A DNA stretch of 64,000 nucleotides from Microbacterium proteolyticum (lineage in GTDB: Bacteria; Actinomycetota; Actinomycetes; Actinomycetales; Microbacteriaceae). The translations under genes and the position numbers were made by a program. Shown piece by piece: positions 8,978-18,957 of this stretch. The stretch is from the NCBI RefSeq assembly GCF_029639405.1, contig NZ_CP121274.1, positions 2,170,001 to 2,234,000 of the forward strand, written 5' to 3'. The notes beneath the pieces were generated by a model. That model did not search any database and had not been told where the DNA came from. It worked only from the letters and a program-made list of their open reading frames with translations. How positions within the stretch are numbered: position 1 is the stretch's first letter; the number at the start of each line of letters is the position of its first letter.

Positions 8978-11900
8978 TCAGCGCGCGAGCGCCGCCTTCA
9001 TGATCTCGGCGTGCTCGTTCGCGTGCACCTTGGGCGACCCCGTCGCCGTCGACGCTGCGGAAGCGCGCGAGATGACACGGATGCCGCGCCCGCCCAGCTG
9101 ATCGGCGACCTCGAGCGCGATGAACGGCCACGCGCCCTGGTTCTCCGGCTCGTCCTGCACCCACACCAGCTCGGCGTTCGGGTAGCGCTCGAGGACCTTG
9201 TTCAGTTCCTCAACGGGCGCCGGGTAGTACTGCTCGAGACGCACGAGCGCGATCTCGGGGTTCGGGTTCTTGTCGAGTTCGGCCCGCAGATCCCAGTGGA
9301 TCTTCCCGGCGTGCAGGAGCACGCGCTTCACGGCGCCGCCGTCCAGGCCGCGGTCGTCGGCCAGCACCGGCTCGAACTTGCCCTCGAGGAAGTCCTCGAC
9401 GGGGCTCGTCGCGCCGCGCAGTCGCAGCATCGCCTTCGGAGTGAAGACGATGAGCGGACGGCGGGGGCGCTGGTACGCCTGGCGGCGCAGGAGGTGGAAG
9501 TACGATGCCGGCGTCGACGGACGCGCCACGATCATGTTGTCCTGCGCGCACATCTGCAGGTAGCGCTCGATGCGCGCGGACGAGTGGTCGGGCCCCTGAC
9601 CCTCGTAGCCGTGGGGGAGGAGCAGGACCACGCTCGACTGCTGGGCCCACTTCTGATCGGCCGACGAGATGAACTCGTCGATGACCGACTGGGCGCCGTT
9701 GGCGAAGTCGCCGAACTGCGCCTCCCACAGCACCAGGGCGTCGGCGCGCTCGACCGAGTAGCCGTACTCGAAGGCCATCGCCGCGTATTCGCTGAGCAGC
9801 GAGTCGTAGATCCAGAAGCGTCCCTGGTTCTCGCTGAGGTTGGCCAGCGGCAGCCATTCCTGGCCGTTGTCGCGGTCGTGCAGCACCGCGTGGCGCTGCA
9901 CGAACGTGCCACGTCGCGAGTCCTGCCCGGCGAAGCGCACCGGGGTGCCCTCCATCAGCACTGAACCGAAGGCGAGCAGCTCGCCGAAGGCCCAGTCGAT
10001 GTTGCCGTTGCGGCTCATGTCGAAACGCTTGTCGAGCAGCTGCTGCAGCTTGTTGTGCACCGTGAAGCCGTCGGGCTTGTTGACGAAGGCGTCGCCGATG
10101 TGGTGGACGACCTCGCGAGAGACGCCCGTGGTCTCGGGTGCGCCCACGACCGGCTCGTCGGACGCGTCGGCCGTGACGACCGGGTTGGCCCCGGTCTCGG
10201 CGGCGTGCGTGTCGGCGAAGGCGACCTCGAGGCGGTTCTGGAAGTCCTGCTTCGCCTGCTCGTACTCGTCTTCGGTGATGTCGCCACGACCGACGAGCGA
10301 CTCGGTGTACAGACGCCGCACCGAGCGCTTCGCCTCGATGAGGTTCGTCATCAGCGGCTGCGTCATCGAGGGGTCGTCGCCCTCGTTGTGGCCGCGGCGG
10401 CGGTAGCAGACGAGGTCGATGACGATGTCGCGGTGGAACTCCTCGCGATAGAGGAACGCCAGGTCGGCGGCGCGGACGACGGCCTCGGGGTCGTCGCCGT
10501 TGACATGCAGGATCGGAGCCTGGATGGTCTTCGCGACGTCGGTGGCGTACACCGACGTGCGGGCATCGGTCGGGGTGGTCGTGAAGCCGACCTGGTTGTT
10601 CACCACGACGTGGATCGTGCCGCCGGTGCGGTAACCGCGCAGCTGCGACATCTGCAGCGTCTCGACGACCACGCCCTGACCGGCGAAGGCGGCGTCGCCG
10701 TGCACGAGGATCGGCAGCCACGAGAACGTGCCGATGGGCTTGCGGTCTTGCTTCGCGCGGACGATGCCCTCGAGCACGCCGTCGACGGTCTCGAGGTGCG
10801 AGGGGTTCGCGGCGAGGTAGACGGGGAGCTCGTCGCCGGCGTCGCCGACGAAGGTCCCCTCGGTGCCGAGGTGGTACTTCACGTCGCCCGAGCCGCGCTT
10901 GCTGCCGACGGCGACGGCGCCCTCGAACTCGCGGAACACCTGGCCGTAGGTCTTGCCGGCGATGTTGGTGAGCACGTTCAGCCGGCCGCGGTGCGCCATG
11001 CCGATCGCCGCACCGTCCATGCCCGCGGAGGCGGCGCCCTGCAGGATCTGGTCGAGCAGCGGGATGAGGGACTCGCCACCTTCGAGGCTGAAGCGCTTCT
11101 GGCCGACGAACTTCGTCTGCAGGAACGTCTCGAAGGCCTCGGCCTGGTTCAGCTTCGACAGGATGCGCAGCTGTTCGTCGTGGCCGGGCTTGGTGTACTT
11201 CACCTCGACGTTGCGCTGGAACCACTGGCGCTGGCCGGGGTCCTGGATGTGCATGTACTCGACGCCGAGCGTGCGGCAGTAGGAGTCGCGCAGCACGCCG
11301 AGGATGTCGCGGAGCTTCGCCACGCGCTTGGCGCCGAGCCCACCGGTGACGAACTCGCGGTCCAGGTCCCAGAAGGTGAGGCCGTGCGATTCGATCTCGA
11401 GGTCGGGGTGGGTGCGCTGGACGTACTCGAGCGGGTCGATGTCGGCCATGAGGTGGCCGCGGACGCGGTACGAGTTGATGAGCTCCTGCACGCGTGCGCT
11501 CTTGTCGATCCGCTCGGACAGGTCGACGCTGATGTCGGCGGCCCAGTGGATCGGGGCGTACGGGATGCGCAGCGCCGCGAAGATGTCGTCGTAGAAGCCG
11601 CGCTGACCGATCAGCAGCTCGTGGACCTTCTTCAGGAACTCGCCCGAGCCGGCGCCCTGGATGACACGGTGGTCGTAGGTGCTGGTGAGCGTGATGGTCT
11701 TGCCGATGGCCAGTTCATTGAGCGTCTTCTCGCTCGCGCCCTGGAACTCCGCGGGGTACTCCAGCGCTCCGGCGCCGATGATCGCACCCTGCCCGCGCAT
11801 GAGGCGGGGGACCGAGTGCACGGTGCCGATGCCGCCGGGGTTGGTGAGGGAGATCGTCGTGCCCTGGAAGTCACCGGGGGTGAGCTTGTTCGAGCGGGCG

Positions 11901-12658
11901 CGACGCACGAGGTCTTCGTAGGACGCGAGGAACTCGCCGAACGACAGCGTGTCGGCGCGCTTGATGCTGGGGACCAGGAGCGCGCGCGTGCCGTCGGGCT
12001 TGGGCATGTCGATCGCGATGCCCAGGTTGATGTGCGCGGGAGCCACGACCGAGGGCTTCCCGTCGATCTCGGCGTAGTAGACGTTCTGGCTCGGGAACTC
12101 CTTGAGCGCCTGGATGAGCGCCCAGCCGATGAGGTGCGTGAAGCTGACCTTGCCGCCACGGGTGCGGGACATGTGGTTGTTGATGACGATGCGGTTGTCG
12201 ATCATCAGCTTCGCCGGGATCGTGCGCACGCTCGTCGCGGTGGGAACCGTGAGCGAGTCGTCCATGTTGCTCGCGAGGGCCTTCGGCATGCCCTTGAGGA
12301 CGGTGACGCGGTCTTCCTCGGTGCTCTCCGAGCCCGCGGACGGTACCGCGTTCGGGGCCTGCGCGGGGATCGGCTTCGGTGCGGCGGGCTTGGCCGTGGT
12401 GCGGGCCACGGGCGCCTGCCCGACCACCGGGATCGGCGCGGTCACGGGCTTGGGCTCCGTCGGTGCCGCCGCGGGCGGCGGGGCGGCTGCGGCGGATCCG
12501 TCGACGACCGGGTGGTACGCCTCCAGGATCGGCCACCAGGCCTTGTCTACGGAGTGCTTGTCGACCTTGAACTGTTCGTAGAGCTCGTCTACGAGCCACT
12601 CGTTCGCGCCGAACTCGCCCTCGCTCGAAGTACCGACGCCCGTCACCTGGCTCGACAC
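8978..12658 (-). CDS. kgd: Multifunctional 2-oxoglutarate dehydrogenase E1 / dihydrolipoamide succinyltransferase-like protein
   Basis: Actinobacterial fusion protein (1226 aa; Kgd of Mycobacterium, OdhA of Corynebacterium) serving as the E1 component of 2-oxoglutarate dehydrogenase in the TCA cycle. After an N-terminal helical segment (residues 1-50) and an Ala/Pro linker (50-115) comes an E2-type acyltransferase domain with TYDHRVIQGAGSGEF (His330), then the thiamine-diphosphate E1 region with GMAHRGRLNVL and GDAAFAGQGVV. No lipoyl domain is present, as expected for this class. The GTG start follows a weak purine-rich site. A mini-ORF (12643-12723) begins seven bases after a TAGGCT and overlaps this start by 16 nt, which may influence expression. 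It faces guaB1. Confidence 0.96.
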   Translation of the reverse strand: MSSQVTGVGTSSEGEFGANEWLVDELYEQFKVDKHSVDKAWWPILEAYHPVVDGSAAAAPPPAAAPTEPKPVTAPIPVVGQAPVARTTAKPAAPKPIPAQAPNAVPSAGSESTEEDRVTVLKGMPKALASNMDDSLTVPTATSVRTIPAKLMIDNRIVINNHMSRTRGGKVSFTHLIGWALIQALKEFPSQNVYYAEIDGKPSVVAPAHINLGIAIDMPKPDGTRALLVPSIKRADTLSFGEFLASYEDLVRRARSNKLTPGDFQGTTISLTNPGGIGTVHSVPRLMRGQGAIIGAGALEYPAEFQGASEKTLNELAIGKTITLTSTYDHRVIQGAGSGEFLKKVHELLIGQRGFYDDIFAALRIPYAPIHWAADISVDLSERIDKSARVQELINSYRVRGHLMADIDPLEYVQRTHPDLEIESHGLTFWDLDREFVTGGLGAKRVAKLRDILGVLRDSYCRTLGVEYMHIQDPGQRQWFQRNVEVKYTKPGHDEQLRILSKLNQAEAFETFLQTKFVGQKRFSLEGGESLIPLLDQILQGAASAGMDGAAIGMAHRGRLNVLTNIAGKTYGQVFREFEGAVAVGSKRGSGDVKYHLGTEGTFVGDAGDELPVYLAANPSHLETVDGVLEGIVRAKQDRKPIGTFSWLPILVHGDAAFAGQGVVVETLQMSQLRGYRTGGTIHVVVNNQVGFTTTPTDARTSVYATDVAKTIQAPILHVNGDDPEAVVRAADLAFLYREEFHRDIVIDLVCYRRRGHNEGDDPSMTQPLMTNLIEAKRSVRRLYTESLVGRGDITEDEYEQAKQDFQNRLEVAFADTHAAETGANPVVTADASDEPVVGAPETTGVSREVVHHIGDAFVNKPDGFTVHNKLQQLLDKRFDMSRNGNIDWAFGELLAFGSVLMEGTPVRFAGQDSRRGTFVQRHAVLHDRDNGQEWLPLANLSENQGRFWIYDSLLSEYAAMAFEYGYSVERADALVLWEAQFGDFANGAQSVIDEFISSADQKWAQQSSVVLLLPHGYEGQGPDHSSARIERYLQMCAQDNMIVARPSTPASYFHLLRRQAYQRPRRPLIVFTPKAMLRLRGATSPVEDFLEGKFEPVLADDRGLDGGAVKRVLLHAGKIHWDLRAELDKNPNPEIALVRLEQYYPAPVEELNKVLERYPNAELVWVQDEPENQGAWPFIALEVADQLGGRGIRVISRASAASTATGSPKVHANEHAEIMKAALAR

Positions 12659-12723
12659 AGTCGATCGCCTGCTTTCCTCGATGAAGATTCCTGTGGATGC
12701 ACGCAGTCGTCTTCGTTGCGCAC
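12643..12723 (-). CDS. Leaderless-type mini-ORF overlapping the kgd start (26 aa)
   Basis: A TAGGCT (12731-12736, minus strand) lies seven bases before a GTG that opens a 27-codon frame ending inside kgd, overlapping its start by 16 nt. The peptide is polar and holds two Cys. The arrangement matches three other mini-ORFs in this window. Translation is not proven; it could instead be only the 5' leader. Confidence 0.4.
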   Translation of the reverse strand: MRNEDDCVHPQESSSRKAGDRLCRAR

Positions 12724-12798
12724 TCGTTCCAGCCTAGCCGAGGATTCCTGGCTCCTTCCGGGGTCTTGCCATTGATCGGATGTGGTGAGGTGGATGCC

Positions 12799-14259
12799 AT
12801 GGAGTTCTCCGGTGCACAGCCCGATGTCGATCTCACCTACTCGGACGTCTTCCTGGTCCCGCGCCATTCCGAGGTGGGCAGCCGCCTCGCCGTGGACCTC
12901 GCGCCGGGGGACGGGAGCGGGGCGACTCTTCCCCTGGTCGCGTCGAACATGAACTCGGTGACCGGACCACGGCTCGCGGCGACGCTCGCGCGACGCGGTG
13001 GTCTCGGCGTGCTGCCGCAGGACCTGGCGCTCCCCGACCTGGTCGCCGCCGTCGGCCGGGTGAAGGCGCAACCGGTGGCCTGGGACACCCCGCTCGTCCT
13101 CCCGCCCGAGGCGACCGTCGCCGATGCCCGCCGCATCCTTCCGCCCATCGCCGGGCGCGGCATCGTGGTGGCCGAGGTGCGCCCGGACGGCGCGATCGAC
13201 ATCTCGCGCGTGCACGGCATCGTTCCCGCTCCGCGCCTGGCGACGGCCCTCCCGGATGCCACCCTCGGCGACATCGCGCGGCACGACGCCCCCGCGGTCG
13301 GCGTCGGCGAGGTGGGCGATCCGCGGGCCGTGTTCGCGCTCATCAGCGAAGCGGCCGTGGACATCGTCCCGGTCATCGACGGCGATCGCGTCGTCGGAAC
13401 GCTCTCGGCGCGCAGCGCCCTGCGCGCTTCCGTCTACCGTCCGGCGGTCGACGCCGACGGCCGGCTCATCGTCGCGGCCGCGGTGGGGATCAACGGCGAC
13501 GTCGCCGGGAAGGCTCGCGCGCTCGCCGCGGCCGGTGTCGACGTCCTCGTCGTCGACACCGCGCACGGCCACCAGGAGCAGATGCTGCGCGCGCTCCGCG
13601 AGGTCGCGGCCCTCGACCTCGGCATCCCGATCGCGGCCGGCAACATCGTCACCGCCGACGGCGTGCGCGACCTGACCGCGGCGGGAGCATCGATCCTCAA
13701 GGTCGGCGTGGGCCCCGGGGCGATGTGCACCACGCGCATGATGACCGCGGTCGGGCGGCCCCAGTTCTCCGCCGTGCTCGAAACGGCCGAGGCCGCGCGG
13801 GCGGCCGGGGCGCACGTGTGGGCGGACGGCGGGGTGCGCTATCCGCGCGATGTCGCCCTCGCGCTCGCCGCGGGCGCGGCATCCGTCATGATCGGCTCGT
13901 GGTTCGCCGGGACGATCGAGTCGCCCGGGGAACTGCTGCGGGATGCCGATGGGCGGATCTACAAGGAGTCCTGGGGCATGGCTTCGACCAAGGCCGTGCA
14001 GGGGCGGTTCGGTGGCCTCGATCCGTTCGAACGCGCCCGCAAGGAGCTCTTCGCCGAGGGGATCTCCTCGTCGCGCATCTACCTCGACCCGCAGCGGCCC
14101 GGGGTGGAGGACCTGCTCGACATGATCACCTCCGGGGTGCGATCGTCCTTCACCTACGCGGGAGCGGCGACGGTCGCCCAGTTCCACGACCGTGCCCGGG
14201 TCGGACTGCAGTCGGCCGCCGGCTACGAGGAGGGCAAGGCCCTGCCGGTCAGCTGGTGA
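12799..14259 (+). CDS. guaB1: GuaB1 family IMP dehydrogenase-related protein (GMP reductase)
   Basis: Member of the IMPDH/GMPR superfamily. The actinobacterial GuaB1 group has been shown to act as a GMP reductase, returning GMP to IMP in purine salvage. The 486-residue protein has the TIM-barrel start LTYSDVFLVP, remnant CBS-pair sequence (about 95-210) and the catalytic loop GVGPGAMCTTR with Cys310, followed by the flap region. The ATG at 12799 is chosen because GGTGAGG lies eight bases upstream and the family begins close to this point; the longer frame to 12697 would run into the kgd promoter. The 3' end overlaps the convergent GH76 gene by 11 nt. A true IMPDH (guaB) role is less likely. 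Confidence 0.9.
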   Translation: MEFSGAQPDVDLTYSDVFLVPRHSEVGSRLAVDLAPGDGSGATLPLVASNMNSVTGPRLAATLARRGGLGVLPQDLALPDLVAAVGRVKAQPVAWDTPLVLPPEATVADARRILPPIAGRGIVVAEVRPDGAIDISRVHGIVPAPRLATALPDATLGDIARHDAPAVGVGEVGDPRAVFALISEAAVDIVPVIDGDRVVGTLSARSALRASVYRPAVDADGRLIVAAAVGINGDVAGKARALAAAGVDVLVVDTAHGHQEQMLRALREVAALDLGIPIAAGNIVTADGVRDLTAAGASILKVGVGPGAMCTTRMMTAVGRPQFSAVLETAEAARAAGAHVWADGGVRYPRDVALALAAGAASVMIGSWFAGTIESPGELLRDADGRIYKESWGMASTKAVQGRFGGLDPFERARKELFAEGISSSRIYLDPQRPGVEDLLDMITSGVRSSFTYAGAATVAQFHDRARVGLQSAAGYEEGKALPVSW

Positions 14260-15223
14260 CCGACGCCGACGCCGTGACGTCGGCCTCGAGCGTGATCCAC
14301 GCGCCCAGCTGGACGGAGAGATCCCGGTCATCGCCCGTCGGGAGCGCGGGTCGGCGCGGATCGGCCGGGAATGCCCCGTCGCGGCGCATCGCCCACAGCG
14401 CATCGGCGTTGCGGCGGAGGAGGCGGCGCGCGCGGTCCGCGTCCTCGCCGTCCATCCGGGAGGCGGCCACCCCGAGGTAGCGGGCCAGGATGCCGGCGAA
14501 CAGGCCGCCGTCGCCGCCCCCGGCCGCGGGGAACAGGCCCTCCTCGGCGGCGCACCACCGGTCCACGGCCTCCAGGACGGTGCTGGCGCGGGTGCCGTCG
14601 CCGAGGGCGAGGGCGGCCCCGATCGCGACGCCCTGGTTGTACGTCCACAGGTCGGGACGCACGCCGCCGTGCTCGATGCCGTCGCGGACGAGCCCCGTCG
14701 CGGGATCGTCGAGGACCGCAGTCATCCACGCCGTCATCCGCTCGGCGAGGGCGCGGTGACGGCTGGGCGCGAGCACCATGGCGGCCGGTCCGTTCGCGGG
14801 GGCGTTGTAGAGGACGCTGCGCGTGCGCCACGGCAGCGCCCCGACGGCGGGGTCGAACGCCCCGGCGAGCAGTCGCGCGATGCGCGCGCGGGCACGACCG
14901 TGAGGGCGGGTCTCGGCGAGCGCGAGTCCCATCCACGCGATGTCGTCGTAGAACGGGGTGATCCAGGTCCCGGCCGTGCGCACGGTGATACCGCGCAGGA
15001 GGTCGCCGATCAGTCGTCGTCGGGCGGCCGACGGGCGGTGCCGCTCGGCCTCGGCCAGCACATGGACCAGATGGGCATGCCACCAGTAGTGCCAGGTGCG
15101 GGCGCCGTCGCCGTCCGTCGCCGCATGACCCCACGCGACGGGCCCGTACCGGTGCACGTACGCCGAGATGACCGCGTCCTCGGCGGCTGCGGCGCGCTGC
15201 TGCGTCGAAAGGGTGGCATCCAT
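14249..15223 (-). CDS. Glycoside hydrolase family 76 protein
   Basis: GH76 enzymes are endo-alpha-1,6-mannanases; in actinobacteria they may act on mannans or mannosylated envelope polymers. The 324-residue protein has the (alpha/alpha)6-barrel pattern and the catalytic pair in TPFYDDIAWMGLA (D93, D94), plus VLYNAPANGPAAM and DLWTYNQGVAIGAAL. No signal peptide is visible, so a cytoplasmic or non-classically exported enzyme is implied. The ATG at 15223 has AGGATGGGGGC upstream. It stands alone on the minus strand, convergent with guaB1 and divergent from the CNNM pair. Confidence 0.88.
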   Translation of the reverse strand: MDATLSTQQRAAAAEDAVISAYVHRYGPVAWGHAATDGDGARTWHYWWHAHLVHVLAEAERHRPSAARRRLIGDLLRGITVRTAGTWITPFYDDIAWMGLALAETRPHGRARARIARLLAGAFDPAVGALPWRTRSVLYNAPANGPAAMVLAPSRHRALAERMTAWMTAVLDDPATGLVRDGIEHGGVRPDLWTYNQGVAIGAALALGDGTRASTVLEAVDRWCAAEEGLFPAAGGGDGGLFAGILARYLGVAASRMDGEDADRARRLLRRNADALWAMRRDGAFPADPRRPALPTGDDRDLSVQLGAWITLEADVTASASVTS

Positions 15224-15302
15224 GCCCCCATCCTGGAGGGTCGGAACGGATGCCGTCGGCCCGGTGCCGGCGGGCGTGCGAGGCCCTAGAATCGGGGGCA
15301 CG

Positions 15303-15374
15303 ATGGACGACCCTCCCAGTTGTAGACCCGAGCCCCGACGACCCTCTCCCGCGCCGAGCGGGGGTGACGCGTGA
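15303..15374 (+). CDS. Mini-ORF ending in a GTGA overlap with the first CNNM gene (23 aa)
   Basis: TAGAAT (15287-15292) lies ten bases before an ATG that opens a 24-codon frame whose TGA overlaps the GTG of the next gene. The peptide is rich in Pro and Arg and has one Cys. The ribosome site of the downstream gene (GGGGGT) is inside it, so its translation could control access to that start. Expression is not shown. Confidence 0.4.
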   Translation: MDDPPSCRPEPRRPSPAPSGGDA

Positions 15375-16717
15375 TGGATTACGTCATGTTGGGCGTGGGG
15401 CTGCTTCTCACGGTGGGCACGGGACTCTTCGTCGCGAGCGAATTCGCGCTGGTCAATCTGGACCGCGCCGATCTCGAATCGCGCCGCGCGGCGGGCGAGA
15501 CGCGACTGTCGCTGACGATCGACGCGCTGCGGATCACCTCGACCCACCTCTCGAGCGCCCAGCTGGGCATCACCCTCACGACGCTGCTCACCGGTTACAC
15601 GATGGAACCGGCGATCTCGAACCTGCTGCGCCCCGTCTTCCTCTCGTGGTCGATCCCCGAGGCGGTCGTCGTGCCGGTCTCGGCCGTGCTCGGCATCGCC
15701 ATCGCCACGATCCTGTCGATGATCCTGGGAGAGCTCGTCCCCAAGAACTTCGCCCTCGCGGTCCCGCGTCAGGCGGCCAAGCTCGTCATGCCGTTCCAGG
15801 TGGCCTTCACCACGGTGTTCCGCCCCGCGGTCGCCGTCCTCAACGGCAGCGCCAACGGCGTGCTGCGCGCGGTGGGGGTGGAGCCCAAGGAGGAGCTGTC
15901 CGGTGCGCGGACGGCGGAGGAGCTCTCGAGCCTCGTCCGCCGCTCCGCCAGCGCCGGCATGCTCGAGAAGGACACCGCCTCGCTCCTGGACCGGAGCCTC
16001 ACCTTCGCCCGGTTGAGCGCGGCCGACGTCATGACCCCGCGACCGAGCGTGCACGCGCTCGCCGCCGGTGAGCCCACCGACGCCGTCATCCAGCTCGCGC
16101 GCCGGACCGGGCACAGCCGCTTCCCCGTCTACGACGAGTCGATGGACGACATCATCGGCGTCGTGCACCTGAAGGCGGCCGTCGGGGTGCCCCGCGACCG
16201 ACGCGGCGACGTCCCCGTCGCCGCCCTCGCCACCGAGCCGCTCCGGGTCCCCGAGACCGTCCACCTCGACACCCTCGTCTCCGAGCTGCGTTCGCGCGGC
16301 TACCAGATGGCGATCGTCGTCGACGAGTACGGCGGCACCGCGGGTGTGGTGACGCTGGAAGACCTGGTGGAAGAAATCGTCGGAGAGGTCCTGGACGAGC
16401 ACGATCGATCCCGGGCCGGTGTCGTGCGCACCGCGGCATCCCTCACCTTCCCGGGCGACCTGCGCCCCGACGAGCTTCTCGACCGCGCCGGCGTGCGCGT
16501 CCCCGAGGGAGAGGTCTACGACACCGTGGGCGGATTCCTGATGGCCGAGCTCGAACGCATCCCGAAGGTGGGGGACACCGTCGAGGTCGAGGACGGCGTC
16601 CTCACCGTCCACCGCATGGACGGTCGTCGCGTCGACCGGGTGCAGTTCACCCCCGCCCCGTCCGAGGAGGGGGTCGCCGACCTCGTCCGCGCGGCCAAGG
16701 GGGGTGACCAGCGATGA
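15371..16717 (+). CDS. CNNM/CorC family membrane protein with CBS pair and CorC_HlyC domain
   Basis: Hemolysin-family (CNNM) protein, whose studied members export magnesium or affect divalent-cation balance. The 448-residue protein has an N-terminal DUF21 transmembrane domain (about 1-200, beginning [20 protein letters not shown]), a cytoplasmic CBS pair (about 215-335, with [10 protein letters not shown] and [18 protein letters not shown]) and a C-terminal CorC_HlyC domain (about 350-435). Start is GTG 15371 or the adjacent ATG 15374. It overlaps the next paralog by ATGA. The actual cation, or the older hemolysin name, cannot be settled from sequence. Confidence 0.92.
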   Translation: MMDYVMLGVGLLLTVGTGLFVASEFALVNLDRADLESRRAAGETRLSLTIDALRITSTHLSSAQLGITLTTLLTGYTMEPAISNLLRPVFLSWSIPEAVVVPVSAVLGIAIATILSMILGELVPKNFALAVPRQAAKLVMPFQVAFTTVFRPAVAVLNGSANGVLRAVGVEPKEELSGARTAEELSSLVRRSASAGMLEKDTASLLDRSLTFARLSAADVMTPRPSVHALAAGEPTDAVIQLARRTGHSRFPVYDESMDDIIGVVHLKAAVGVPRDRRGDVPVAALATEPLRVPETVHLDTLVSELRSRGYQMAIVVDEYGGTAGVVTLEDLVEEIVGEVLDEHDRSRAGVVRTAASLTFPGDLRPDELLDRAGVRVPEGEVYDTVGGFLMAELERIPKVGDTVEVEDGVLTVHRMDGRRVDRVQFTPAPSEEGVADLVRAAKGGDQR

Positions 16718-17775
16718 GCGACTGGGCCGGAATCGCCTGGCTGGTGGTCCTGCTGGCCGCCAACGCCTTCTTCGTCGGCTCCGAGTTCGCCGTGATCTCC
16801 GCCCGACGCTCGCAGGTCGAGCCGCTCGCCGAGCGCGGGTCGCGGTCGGCGAAGACCGCGCTGTACGCCATGGAGCACGCGACGCTGATGCTCGCGACCT
16901 GCCAGCTCGGGATCACGATCTGCTCGCTGCTGATCCTGAACGTGTCGGAACCCGCGATCCATCACCTCCTCGCCGGGCCGCTCGGGCTGACGGGGCTCTC
17001 CGAGACGGCGGTCGACGTCGCCGGGTTCGTCGTGGCGCTGCTGGTGGTGTCGTACCTGCACGTCGTCTTCGGCGAGATGGTGCCGAAGAACCTCGCGTTC
17101 TCGCTGCCCGACCGGGCCGTACTGATGCTCGCCCCGCCGCTCGTGGCGGTGTCGAAGGCGTTCTACCCCGTCATCGTGGCGCTCAACTGGACCGCGAACC
17201 ACATCGTGCGGCTCTTCCGCGTCGAGCCGAAGGACGAGGCGGCCTCCACCTTCACCCTCGACGAGGTCGCGACGATCGTGAACCAGTCCCGCCGCGAGGG
17301 GGTCCTCGACGACGCGGCCGGCACGGTGACCGCCGTGGTGGAGTTCACCGAGAAGAAAGCGGCGGACATCGCCGTGCCGATGGCCGATCTCGTCACACTC
17401 CCCGAGACGACCACCCCCGCCGAGATCGAGCGGGCGGTGGCGGTCCACGGGTACTCGCGGTACGTGATCGTCGACGCGCACGGGCATCCGACCGGGTACG
17501 TCCACCTCAAGGACGTCCTGCGGGTGGCGGAGGGGCCCGACGACGAGGCCGACATGGCACGGCCGATCCCGACCAAGCGCATCCACCACATGGTGTCGGT
17601 TCTGGAGTCGACCGATCTCGAGGACGCGCTGGCCCTCATGCGCCGCTCCGGTCGTCACCTCGCCCAGGTGCGCGACGAGGCCGGCGAGGTGCGCGCGGTG
17701 CTGTTCCTCGAGGACGTCATCGAAGAGCTCGTGGGCGAAGTGCAGGATGCCACGGCCCGCCGTCGGTTCGTCTGA
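16714..17775 (+). CDS. CNNM family membrane protein with CBS pair (no CorC_HlyC domain)
   Basis: Second, shorter (353 aa) CNNM paralog in tandem with the previous gene and coupled by ATGA. It has the DUF21 membrane domain (NAFFVGSEFAVISARRSQVE near the start, with VVFGEMVPKNLAFSLP around residue 120) and a CBS pair ending in VLFLEDVIEELVGEVQDA, then stops without the CorC_HlyC domain. Tandem long-plus-short pairs are common in actinobacteria, and the two may form a heterodimer (inference). A hairpin after the stop separates it from the convergent oxidoreductase. Confidence 0.92.
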   Translation: MSDWAGIAWLVVLLAANAFFVGSEFAVISARRSQVEPLAERGSRSAKTALYAMEHATLMLATCQLGITICSLLILNVSEPAIHHLLAGPLGLTGLSETAVDVAGFVVALLVVSYLHVVFGEMVPKNLAFSLPDRAVLMLAPPLVAVSKAFYPVIVALNWTANHIVRLFRVEPKDEAASTFTLDEVATIVNQSRREGVLDDAAGTVTAVVEFTEKKAADIAVPMADLVTLPETTTPAEIERAVAVHGYSRYVIVDAHGHPTGYVHLKDVLRVAEGPDDEADMARPIPTKRIHHMVSVLESTDLEDALALMRRSGRHLAQVRDEAGEVRAVLFLEDVIEELVGEVQDATARRRFV

Positions 17776-17827
17776 CGGCGGGGAGTGGCATCCGGGGTCC
17801 CTCGCACGAACTCCGCGATCCGCCCCT

Positions 17828-17877
17828 CCTCAGCGCCCCGTGACGGGTCGCGACGGAGGATGCGCGGGTCGCTGAGG
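17828..17877. terminator. Imperfect inverted repeat between convergent genes
   Basis: CCTCAGCGCCCC (17828-17839) pairs with GGGTCGCTGAGG (17866-17877) with one mismatch; the 26-nt spacer holds smaller G+C-rich dyads. It sits between the CNNM and OYE gene ends and is probably a shared terminator or one of the intergenic palindromes seen in this window. Confidence 0.5.
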
Positions 17878-17885
17878 TTGCGCGC

Positions 17886-18944
17886 TCAGTAGGCGCGCAG
17901 GTACTGGGCCGGCGCGGGAAGCTCGGCGCCGAGCTCGACCGCCGCGCGGAGGGCGTAGTGCGGGTCGCGCAGCCACTCGCGCGCGGAGAGCACCGCGTCG
18001 GCGCGCCCCTCGGCGACGACCGACTCCGCCAGGTGCGCGTCGTCGATCATGCCGACGGCGGCGACGAGGATGCCGGTCTCGCGACGCACCTTCTCGGCGA
18101 GGGGCACCTGGTATCCGGGGCCTGGCTGGATGCTCTGGTGCGGCACCAGTCCGCCGCTGGAGACGTCGATGAGGTCGGCGCCCGCGGCGGCGACGCGCTC
18201 AGCGGCGCGGACGGTGTCGTCGATGTCCCAGCCGCCGTCGGCGGCATCCGTGCCCGAGAACCGGACGAACAGCGCCGCGTCGGGGGCGGCGGCGCGCACG
18301 GCCGCGGTCACGCGCTCGAGCAGGCGCACGCGTCCGTCGAACGACCCCCCGTACTCGTCGGCGCGGTGGTTGCTCAGCGGCGACAGGAACTGGTGCAGCA
18401 GGTAGCCGTGGGCGGCGTGCACCTCGAGGACCTCGAAGCCGGCCGCGACGGCCCGGCGGGCGGCATCCGCGAAATCGGCGACGACCTTCTCGATGCCCGC
18501 GGCGTCGAGTTCTCGCGGCTCGGCGAAACCGGGGTACGCGATCGCCGAGGGGGCGACGGTCTCCCAGCCGCCGTCCTCCGTCGGCACGGACCCGCGGCCG
18601 CCGGTCAGCGGCGACGTCGTCGAGGCCTTGCGCCCCGCGTGGCCGAGCTGCACGCCCGGGACGGCGCCCCGTGCCCGGATCGCGGCCACGATCGGCGTCC
18701 AGGCCTCGACCTGGGCGTCGTTCCACAGTCCGACGTCGTCGGGGGAGATGCGGGCCTCCGGCGAGACGGCGGTGGCCTCGGCGATCACGAGGCCGGCGCC
18801 CCCGGCGGCGAACTGCGCGAGATGCACGTGGTGCCAGTCGTTCGGGATGCCGTCGACGGCGCTGTACTGGCACATGGGCGAGACCCACAGGCGGTTGCGC
18901 ATGTCGATACCGCGGACGGTCAGGGGCGTGAAGAGGGTGCTCAC
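17886..18944 (-). CDS. NADH:flavin oxidoreductase / old yellow enzyme, YqjM (NamA) type
   Basis: FMN-dependent ene-reductase of the thermophilic-like OYE class, reducing activated C=C bonds with NADPH. The 352-residue protein carries the class marks: SPMCQYSA (Cys25, Tyr27), GHAGRK (101-106), EVHAAHGYLLHQF with the His pair H176/H179 and Tyr181, and SNHRADEYGGS. The GTG at 18944 follows GAGAGG. The longer frame to 19028 was not used because it crosses the divergent nnrD start. A TAGAAC at 18958-18963 (minus) is a likely -10, overlapping the -10 of nnrD. The physiological substrate is unknown; such enzymes often serve xenobiotic or electrophile detoxification. Confidence 0.93.
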   Translation of the reverse strand: MSTLFTPLTVRGIDMRNRLWVSPMCQYSAVDGIPNDWHHVHLAQFAAGGAGLVIAEATAVSPEARISPDDVGLWNDAQVEAWTPIVAAIRARGAVPGVQLGHAGRKASTTSPLTGGRGSVPTEDGGWETVAPSAIAYPGFAEPRELDAAGIEKVVADFADAARRAVAAGFEVLEVHAAHGYLLHQFLSPLSNHRADEYGGSFDGRVRLLERVTAAVRAAAPDAALFVRFSGTDAADGGWDIDDTVRAAERVAAAGADLIDVSSGGLVPHQSIQPGPGYQVPLAEKVRRETGILVAAVGMIDDAHLAESVVAEGRADAVLSAREWLRDPHYALRAAVELGAELPAPAQYLRAY

Positions 18945-18957
18945 GTCGGCCTCTCTC

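Noticed and set aside
12697..12798. Upstream extension of guaB1
   Set aside because: The extra 34 residues are not conserved in GuaB1, and the region holds the kgd promoter; the chosen ATG has GGTGAGG.
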